From DSYF01 sp041181065 (GTDB lineage Bacteria > Verrucomicrobiota > Verrucomicrobiia > Limisphaerales > DSYF01), in the NCBI GenBank assembly GCA_041181065.1, contig JBEGQI010000124.1:1-11969 (forward strand): a stretch of 11,969 nt of DNA. Direction: 5' to 3'. Below are positions 7,362-11,969 of this stretch, piece after piece. The number at the start of each line of letters is the position of its first letter. Positions within the stretch are counted from its first letter, which is position 1. A program made the translations under genes and the position numbers. The notes beneath the pieces were generated by a model, which saw only the letters and a program-made list of their open reading frames with translations, searched no databases and was not told where the DNA came from.

Positions 7362-7386
7362 TTAATCAACGACTTGCGTTGATAAA
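7362..7386. other. Palindrome resembling a tyrosine-recombinase core (attachment) site
   Basis: The arms TTAATCAAC (7362-7370) and GTTGATAAA (7378-7386) are inverted copies with one mismatch, separated by the 7-base spacer GACTTGC (7371-7377). Nine-base arms around a 6-8 base crossover spacer is the usual layout of a core site cut by tyrosine recombinases. It lies between the 5' end of tRNA-Arg and the integrase reading frame, a sensible place for one element end. I saw no second copy in the window, so it could instead be an operator or a tRNA-upstream hairpin. Confidence 0.35.
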
Positions 7387-7393
7387 TTCAAGG

Positions 7394-8614
7394 ATGGTTG
7401 CGAATTGTATACTGGTTTTGTATACATGGCGTGTGAAGCGTGCAAACGTGAATGATCATGCCGCCGAATCGGATTCGAAATGGCAGAAGACACAATATGC
7501 AAACTTGGTTCGTTACGTTCCATCCGGCATTTACTTTGCCCGGATTCGCGTGGCAGGCAAGCTCATCCGGCGCAGCCTCAAGACAGATGTGCTGTCGGTC
7601 GCCAAACTCCGCCTTGGTGACTTTGACAAACAGGAACGCCAACGAGCAGCCTCTGCCGATGAGACCGCCCGTGGTAAAATGTCCATGGCTGACGCCATCC
7701 AAATTCATCGTCAACGGGTCGACGGCGACGCCTCCCTAAAGCCGCGCACAAGAGAATACCATTCGCAAAGGATCACCGGCCTATGCAAATCATGGCCCGG
7801 CTTGGAAAAGAAGCTTGTTCGGGATATCACGAAGACGGAGTGCCTGAATTGGGCGGCCACGTTCGGAGCTAAAGCCAGCCCAACAACCTTCAACCACACT
7901 ATCGGTTTACTGCGGGCCTTGATGGATATTGGCTGCGAGTCCGGCGCACGGTATGACAACCCGGCAAAGTTTATCAAAAGAGCATCCGAGCGCCCGAAGC
8001 AACTGAAGCTCCCTACTCCAGAGCAATTCGACACCTTCCTCAAAACGATTGAAGACGGAGGAAGCGGATTTAGCCAACCCTGCGCAGATTTGGTCCGCTT
8101 CATGGCCTATGGTGGATTTCGTAAGAGTGAAGCGGCAAATGTTACTTGGGCTGACTGCGATTTGAAGAAGGGTGAGATTGTGGTCCGTGGCGACCCTGAA
8201 ACTGGCACGAAAAATTGGACAATCCGCCGTGTGCCAATGATTCCAGAAATGCGCACATTGCTGGAACGGTTGAAGGCGGACGCCGACAGCACACAAAAAA
8301 ACGCCCCCGTCATGAAAGTTCGGGAATGCCAAAAAGCGATGGACCGAGCGGCGAAGATTGTAAAGATGGAACGGATCACCCACCACGACCTGCGACATCT
8401 TTTCGCTACTCGGTGCATTGAAAGTGGCGTTGATGTTCCTACGGTTAGCAGATGGCTCGGTCACAAGGACGGCGGAGCTCTGGCTATGAAAGTTTACGGC
8501 CATTTGCGCGACCATCATTCAGTTGCCATGGCTCAGAAAGTGTCGTTTTCAAGCAAGCCCACCGAAACCGAAAAGAAGCCAGATTCAAAAACTGAAGCGG
8601 CCAACAAGTCTTAG
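7394..8614 (+). CDS. Tyrosine recombinase (phage-type integrase)
   Basis: The protein catalyses site-specific strand exchange, typically integration and excision of a mobile element. From ATG 7394 it is 406 residues long. The N-terminal part has an arm-type DNA-binding-like segment ('LVRYVPSGIYFARIRVAGK'), followed by a core-binding SAM-like domain ('MADAIQIHRQRV') and the catalytic domain. The active-site set is complete: R243 in 'YGGFRKSEA', K273 in the beta hairpin, H331 and R334 in 'HHDLRH', H357 in 'WLGHKDGG', and nucleophile Y368 in 'MKVYGHL'. The C-terminal tail is Lys/Glu/Ser rich. Start choice is uncertain: TTG 7379, GTG 7433 and GTG 7448 are in frame. GC is visibly lower than in neighbours (about half in samples I counted), and arginine codons are less biased, which fits horizontal origin. 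No recognisable partner genes accompany it. Confidence 0.9.
   Translation: MVANCILVLYTWRVKRANVNDHAAESDSKWQKTQYANLVRYVPSGIYFARIRVAGKLIRRSLKTDVLSVAKLRLGDFDKQERQRAASADETARGKMSMADAIQIHRQRVDGDASLKPRTREYHSQRITGLCKSWPGLEKKLVRDITKTECLNWAATFGAKASPTTFNHTIGLLRALMDIGCESGARYDNPAKFIKRASERPKQLKLPTPEQFDTFLKTIEDGGSGFSQPCADLVRFMAYGGFRKSEAANVTWADCDLKKGEIVVRGDPETGTKNWTIRRVPMIPEMRTLLERLKADADSTQKNAPVMKVRECQKAMDRAAKIVKMERITHHDLRHLFATRCIESGVDVPTVSRWLGHKDGGALAMKVYGHLRDHHSVAMAQKVSFSSKPTETEKKPDSKTEAANKS
7398..7426 (+). promoter_or_regulatory. Possible sigma70-like promoter / operator for the integrase
   Basis: TTGCGA (7398-7403) and TATACA (7421-7426) are spaced by 17 bases and resemble -35 and -10 boxes. The same stretch holds a direct repeat TTGTATAC at 7405-7412 and 7418-7425; each copy contains the palindrome GTATAC. 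On the minus strand the first copy gives TACAAT, a -10-like hexamer that could serve the divergent tRNA. If this promoter is real, transcription would start near 7433. Translation would then begin at GTG 7433, GTG 7448 or later rather than at ATG 7394. Confidence 0.35.
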
Positions 8615-8669
8615 CTGATCGACCTCATTTTTGGTCTTGGAATCCCCGAGAAGAGGAGTAGATGTGGAT

Positions 8670-8737
8670 TGTCCGGTGTGGCACGTTTCTTCAGCGGCGT
8701 TCCCCACGTCCACCTCCTTGGCGTTCCACATCGGACA
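8670..8737. repeat. Imperfect 12-bp inverted repeat with internal direct repeat
   Basis: TGTCCGGTGTGG (8670-8681) and CCACATCGGACA (8726-8737) are inverted copies with one mismatch, 44 bases apart. Inside and overlapping the right arm, GGCGTTCC occurs twice (8696-8703 and 8720-8727). The right arm ends exactly where the dnaE fragment's stop codon begins (8738). It could be a folded dnaE trailer, a small palindromic element, or the end of the integrated segment. There is no T-run for an intrinsic terminator. The rest of 8615-8669 shows nothing I can name. Confidence 0.45.
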
Positions 8738-9025
8738 CTACTTCACTCTCGGTTTCCCAGCCCTCGTTACCCTCAAACTAAATCCTTTCCCATTCTCAAA
8801 CGGTTCAACTTTGGCTTCCACTTCCAGCACAGGATAACGAACACTGGCCAGTCCATAGCTGCGATACGTCTGAGCAAAGAGTTCCGTTTCAACAATTCCA
8901 GTTCGATCAGCTAACGACAAAAACTTCATGGGCTCACCAGTGATTTGATGATGGGTTCGCTGCTCCACTACCAAGCCACACGTCGTCACAGTTTCACCCA
9001 CAAAATCCCCTAGCCGATTTACGGG
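8738..9025 (-). pseudogene. dnaE: 3' fragment of a dnaE-type DNA polymerase III alpha gene
   Basis: Read on the minus strand from about 9025 to the TAG at 8740-8738, about 95 codons match the C-terminal OB-fold region of DnaE/error-prone DnaE2 polymerases. Residues include 'RLGDFVGETVTTCGLVVEQ', then 'THHQITGEPMKFLSLADRTG', 'VETELFAQTY' and 'YPVLEVEAKVEPF'. This OB domain normally ends a protein of more than 1000 residues. The polymerase, PHP and helix-hairpin-helix parts are absent because the sequence changes into a rhamnosidase gene at about 9025. A GTG at 9001 could start a short peptide, but nothing suggests a functional gene. Identification rests on remembered family pattern ('G.LM.FLTLED.TG..E...FP..Y'). 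It is either a truncated remnant or one side of a chimeric join. Confidence 0.7.
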
Positions 9026-9027
9026 GC

Positions 9028-11142
9028 ATGGCGCAGCTCGAACTCGAATACACCGACGGCTCGCGCGAAACGATTGTCACCGACAAATCCTGGAAGACCA
9101 CGGGCGATGGCCCGGTTCGCGAGGGTGATTTCCTGATGGGCGAATACCACGACGCTCGCCGCGAGATGTCCGGCTGGACCCAACCCGGCTTCGACGACTC
9201 GAAATGGGAGTCCGCCATTCTCGCCTCGGAAAACGGGAGTGTGCCCGCCAACTTCGTCGAATTCGCCAACCCGAAGAATGGGAACGGCGTCAAAAAGGAA
9301 ACTCGCCCCGTGGACCTCGGGTTCAAGCGTCCGCCGAAGCTGGAAGCATTCCCCGGCGAACCCGTCCGTGTGATTGGGGAGATCAAGCCCATTGCGATCA
9401 CATCGCCGACGAACGGCGTTTACATCTTCAACCTCGGTCAGAACTTCGCCGGCGTGGTGCGCCTCAAGGTCAAAGGCCCGGCCGGCACGGTCATTCAACT
9501 ACGCTACGGCGAGATGCTTTATCCCGATGGCCGGTTGATGAACGAGAACTATCGCAAGGCCCGCTCGGTGGATCACTACGTCTTGCGCGGCGACAAGGGA
9601 GGCGAGGAATGGACGCCGCGTTTCACCTTCCACGGTTTCCAATACGTCGAAGTCACCGGCTATCCGGGCAAGCCCGGCAAGGACGCCATCACCGGACTCG
9701 TGCTGCACAGCGACACGCCGCTCGCCAGCGACTTCGAGTGCAGCGACCCGATGGCGAACCGGCTGTTCAAGAATGTCGTCTGGACGCAGCGCGCGAACTT
9801 CCTCGATCTGCCCACGGATTGTCCGCAGCGCGACGAGCGCTTCGGCTGGACGGGCGACGCGCAGATTTACGTTCACACGGCCACGCTCAACGCCGATGTG
9901 GCGGCGTTCTACACCAAGTGGCTGCGCGAGTTGATGGAAAGCCAGCGCCCCAGCGGCACCTTTCCCGGCTACGCGCCATATCCGTTCCAGCACGGCTGGG
10001 ACTTTGGCAGCGCATGGTGCGACGCGGGCGTGATTTGTCCGTGGACCATCTGGCAGGCCTACGGCGACACGCGCGTCATCGAGCGTTGCTGGCCGGACAT
10101 GGTCGAGTTCATGAACTGGCGCAAGGCAACCAGTAAAAACTTTCTCGGCGTGGTGCACGGCAATGACTGGGGCGACTGGCTCTCCGTCGGTGAGAAGACC
10201 CCGCTGGACTACGTGGACACCGTGTATTTCGCCTACTCGGCTAATTTGATGAGCCAGATGGCGGCGGCCATTGGCAAAACACAGGAGGCTGCCGACTACG
10301 GCAAGCTATTCAGCCAGATCAAAGCGGCGTTCGGCAAAAAGTATCTCCAGTTCGACGGCTCGCTGACGGTGGACACGCAAACCGCCTACGCGCTGGCGTT
10401 GTTCATGGATTTGATTCCAGCGGAACAGCGCACAAAGAGTGGCAAGATCCTGGCGAACAAACTGCGTTCCGGCGAGAACGCCGACAGTTCCGGCATGACT
10501 ACCGGCTTCCTTGGCACGCGACCGTTGCTACCCGTGCTGACGAGCGTGGGCGAGCACGACCTTGCGGTGCGACATTTCCAGAGCCGCAAGTTCCCATCAT
10601 GGGGATATGAAGTGTCGCAGGGCGCAACGACCATCTGGGAACGCTGGGACAGCTTTACCAAGGAACACGGTTTCCAGGGCAAGAACGGAAAGCAGAACGC
10701 CGAGATGAATTCCTTCGCGCACTACTCCTTCGGCGCGGTCTGCGAGTGGATGTTCAACCAGCTCGCGGGCATCCGGAGCGACGGTCCAGGCTACGAGAAG
10801 ATCATCATCCGCCCGATGCCGCCGACACCAGGGAGCAATCCCGAGCGGGAAGCCATCAACTGGGTCAAGGCCTACTACGATTCGATTCAAGGCCGTATCT
10901 CCAGCGCCTGGCGGTTGAAGGACGGAAAGTTCGAGTTGGAGACCACCATCCCCCCTAACACCACCGCTACGGTGTATGTTCCCGTATCGGACGCCGAGAA
11001 GATCACCGAAGGCGGCAAGCCACTGGCGAAAGTCAAAGATGTAAAACTGCTCCACGTCGAAGGCGGCCGCGCCGTGCTGGCGGTCGGGTCGGGCACGTAT
11101 CGTTTCTCGGCCCCGGCAACGACTGAGTTCGCGAAGAAATAA
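9028..11142 (+). CDS. GH78 alpha-L-rhamnosidase, 5'-truncated
   Basis: GH78 enzymes remove terminal alpha-L-rhamnose from plant or microbial polysaccharides and glycosides by an inverting mechanism. Domains in the 704-residue product are: residues 1-65, the second half of the N-terminal Bac_rhamnosid_N domain ('MAQLELEYTDGSRETIVTD', 'ARREMSGWTQPGFDDSKW'); about 115-225, the concanavalin-like domain ('GVYIFNLGQNFAGVVRLKV'); about 230-590, the (alpha/alpha)6 catalytic barrel; and a C-terminal beta domain. The acidic residues are present in 'DCPQRDERFGWTGDAQ' (D264, E270, D277) and E538 in 'TTIWERWDS'. Full members are about 900 residues or more and begin with a signal peptide and further beta domains. 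Here the start falls inside a domain, next to the dnaE fragment, so about 200 or more N-terminal residues are missing. ATG 9028 is just the first start after the junction. The protein is probably neither exported nor properly folded. Confidence 0.88.
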   Translation: MAQLELEYTDGSRETIVTDKSWKTTGDGPVREGDFLMGEYHDARREMSGWTQPGFDDSKWESAILASENGSVPANFVEFANPKNGNGVKKETRPVDLGFKRPPKLEAFPGEPVRVIGEIKPIAITSPTNGVYIFNLGQNFAGVVRLKVKGPAGTVIQLRYGEMLYPDGRLMNENYRKARSVDHYVLRGDKGGEEWTPRFTFHGFQYVEVTGYPGKPGKDAITGLVLHSDTPLASDFECSDPMANRLFKNVVWTQRANFLDLPTDCPQRDERFGWTGDAQIYVHTATLNADVAAFYTKWLRELMESQRPSGTFPGYAPYPFQHGWDFGSAWCDAGVICPWTIWQAYGDTRVIERCWPDMVEFMNWRKATSKNFLGVVHGNDWGDWLSVGEKTPLDYVDTVYFAYSANLMSQMAAAIGKTQEAADYGKLFSQIKAAFGKKYLQFDGSLTVDTQTAYALALFMDLIPAEQRTKSGKILANKLRSGENADSSGMTTGFLGTRPLLPVLTSVGEHDLAVRHFQSRKFPSWGYEVSQGATTIWERWDSFTKEHGFQGKNGKQNAEMNSFAHYSFGAVCEWMFNQLAGIRSDGPGYEKIIIRPMPPTPGSNPEREAINWVKAYYDSIQGRISSAWRLKDGKFELETTIPPNTTATVYVPVSDAEKITEGGKPLAKVKDVKLLHVEGGRAVLAVGSGTYRFSAPATTEFAKK

Positions 11143-11413
11143 CCGCAACTCTCACACTCCCAGATATTCCGCCGATGCGAAGTGCTTGGAATGCGTGTGC
11201 TTGAGCGCCCCTTTGCGTCGCAACGTTGAGACTTCAACGTTCGTTAAACATTGTCGAGCCCGGTCAAAGCCGTCCCGCGTTCGCGTGATAGACGGCAGGG
11301 GGGAATGGTTGGATGATGGCGCGGTGATCACCGAACTGGATCGCGTCCCTAATCACCGCTTTGTTCGGAAGCTCAATGTTTTCACAAACACAAACCCAAC
11401 AAAAGCCAGCACT
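11143..11413. other. Non-coding spacer with a perfect hairpin
   Basis: No convincing gene lies between the rhamnosidase stop and the next signal-peptide start. A perfect 8-bp stem, AACGTTGA (11222-11229) with TCAACGTT (11234-11241) around a 4-base loop, lies 80 bases after the rhamnosidase stop. No clear T-run follows, so it is a weak terminator candidate at best. On the minus strand about 35 codons ending in TGA at 11264 read smoothly, but I do not recognise them. Confidence 0.5.
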
Positions 11414-11969
11414 GTGAAAATCAACCAGACAATCCGACTCCTCGCCTTGACTGCGGGCTTGTGCACATCCGTGGCGCAGGCGGCTAACGGCACCTGGACC
11501 AATCTCGCCGGCGGCAGTTGGCCGGTGGCCGCCAACTGGTCGGGCGGCACGGTGGCGGGAGGCGCGGACAGCACCGCCTTCTTCAATACTCTGAATCTTA
11601 CGGCAGACACCACCGTCACGCTCGACGGCCCCCAGACGATCGGGAACCTGCAATTCAGCGATGTCACCGCGCCCTTCACGAACTGGATCCTGAATCCCGG
11701 CAGCGGTGGCCCGCTCACCCTGGAGGTGTCATCAGGCTCACCGACGATCACCGTCACCTCGCAGACGAACACGATCACCAGCGGACTCGAGGTGACCTGG
11801 ACGCAAACCCCGGCCCAGTGGAGCAACTACTATTTTGAGAACCTGTTTAAATACGAATGGGAACTGACCAAGAGTCCCGCCGGCGCGCATCAGTGGGTGG
11901 CCAAGGGCGCCGAGGCGACCATACCGCACGCGCACGATCCGTCGAAGAAGCTCGTGCCCACGATGCTGA
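11414..11969 (+). CDS. Signal-peptide beta-strand-repeat protein running in frame into a KatG fragment (chimera, 3' partial)
   Basis: From GTG 11414 the product starts with a clear Sec signal peptide, 'MKINQTIRLLALTAGLC' on to 'TSVAQA' before 'ANGTW'. About 95 residues follow in the style of autotransporter-associated beta-strand repeat proteins of Verrucomicrobia: 'GGSWPVAANWSGGTVAGGAD', 'TAFFNTLNLTADTTVTLDGP', 'IGNLQFSD', 'NWILNPGSGGPLTL'. At about residues 120-126 ('TITSGLE', 11771-11791) the style changes abruptly to KatG: 'VTWTQTPAQWSNYYFENLF', 'YEWELTKSPAGAHQW', 'DPSKKLVPTML'. No stop or frame change separates the parts. The frame continues past the window end. As written, the protein would lack the KatG heme-binding N-terminal region, so it is unlikely to be a working peroxidase. 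No ribosome binding site is obvious. Confidence 0.7.
   Translation, partial: MKINQTIRLLALTAGLCTSVAQAANGTWTNLAGGSWPVAANWSGGTVAGGADSTAFFNTLNLTADTTVTLDGPQTIGNLQFSDVTAPFTNWILNPGSGGPLTLEVSSGSPTITVTSQTNTITSGLEVTWTQTPAQWSNYYFENLFKYEWELTKSPAGAHQWVAKGAEATIPHAHDPSKKLVPTML
11771..11969 (+). pseudogene. katG: Internal fragment of a catalase-peroxidase gene
   Basis: Bifunctional catalase-peroxidases carry, just after the proximal heme histidine, a segment of the form '(D)xITSGLEVTWT.TP..W', then 'YEWELTKSPAGA..W' and 'DPSK...PTML'. All three blocks are seen here in order. The Trp of 'EVTW' corresponds to the proximal Trp321 of Mycobacterium tuberculosis KatG. The preceding roughly 310 residues, with the distal Arg-Trp-His and the proximal His, are replaced by an unrelated secreted beta-strand protein. 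The fragment continues beyond the window, so whether the rest of katG is intact cannot be seen. Confidence 0.75.

Noticed and set aside
8615..9027. Integron-like attC site or gene cassette after the integrase
   Set aside because: No GTTRRRY...RYYYAAC pairing was seen, and the recombinase shows no integron-integrase-specific insertion that I can recognise.
7281..9030. A tRNA-Arg fragment duplicated at the far end of an integrated element (classical attL/attR)
   Set aside because: I looked for copies of the acceptor, anticodon or T-arm sequences after the integrase and saw none.
1..11969. CRISPR array, toxin-antitoxin pair, or new defence system
   Set aside because: No regularly spaced repeats, cas-like genes, or small paired toxin-antitoxin frames were found.

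Overview
The window looks like chromosomal DNA of a GC-rich Verrucomicrobiota-type bacterium (Pedosphaera/Limisphaerales-like). This is inferred from protein style, not from a marker gene: long secreted Ig-like/Calx-beta proteins with 'STDLTNW...FYRV' modules, an AIM24 protein, a GH78 rhamnosidase, an autotransporter-type beta-strand protein, and a tyrosine recombinase of a kind I associate with this phylum. Most genes lack an obvious Shine-Dalgarno sequence.

Left part (1-7354), ordinary chromosome. The 3' part of a secreted multi-domain adhesin-like gene (1-1884, +) ends at a good intrinsic terminator (1901-1944). Facing it is a riboflavin operon on the minus strand: ribBA (4236-3037), a small putative lipoprotein gene of unknown function (3023-2445), and ribH (2441-1980), spaced by 13 and 3 bases. 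A 131-base divergent spacer (4237-4367) shows no FMN riboswitch. It leads to a plus-strand run of an AIM24-family gene (4368-5210), a Sco1/SenC copper chaperone gene (5261-5917), and a DUF420 membrane protein gene (5914-6342) overlapping it by an ATGA. The last two fit cytochrome oxidase maturation. Facing them is a divergent dihydropteroate-synthase-like gene (7233-6346, -), preceded on the same strand by tRNA-Arg(UCU) with encoded CCA (7354-7278).

Right part (7355-11969), a mosaic. A complete tyrosine recombinase (7394-8614, +) of visibly lower GC starts just beside the 5' end of the tRNA. Its upstream region holds a palindrome shaped like a recombinase core site and a sigma70-like promoter. 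After it come an imperfect inverted repeat (8670-8737), the last ~96 codons of a dnaE-type DNA polymerase III alpha gene on the minus strand (9025-8738), and, joined directly at about 9020-9030, a 5'-truncated GH78 alpha-L-rhamnosidase (9028-11142, +). After a 271-base spacer, a signal-peptide-bearing beta-strand-repeat protein starts at 11414. Near 11771-11791 it switches in frame to the interior of a catalase-peroxidase (KatG), which runs off the window end.

The two abrupt gene-to-gene junctions (about 9025 and about 11780) are the most striking feature. They are either genuine rearrangement scars next to an integrase or chimeric joins in the assembly. The sequence alone does not decide this. 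I found no convincing new multi-gene system.
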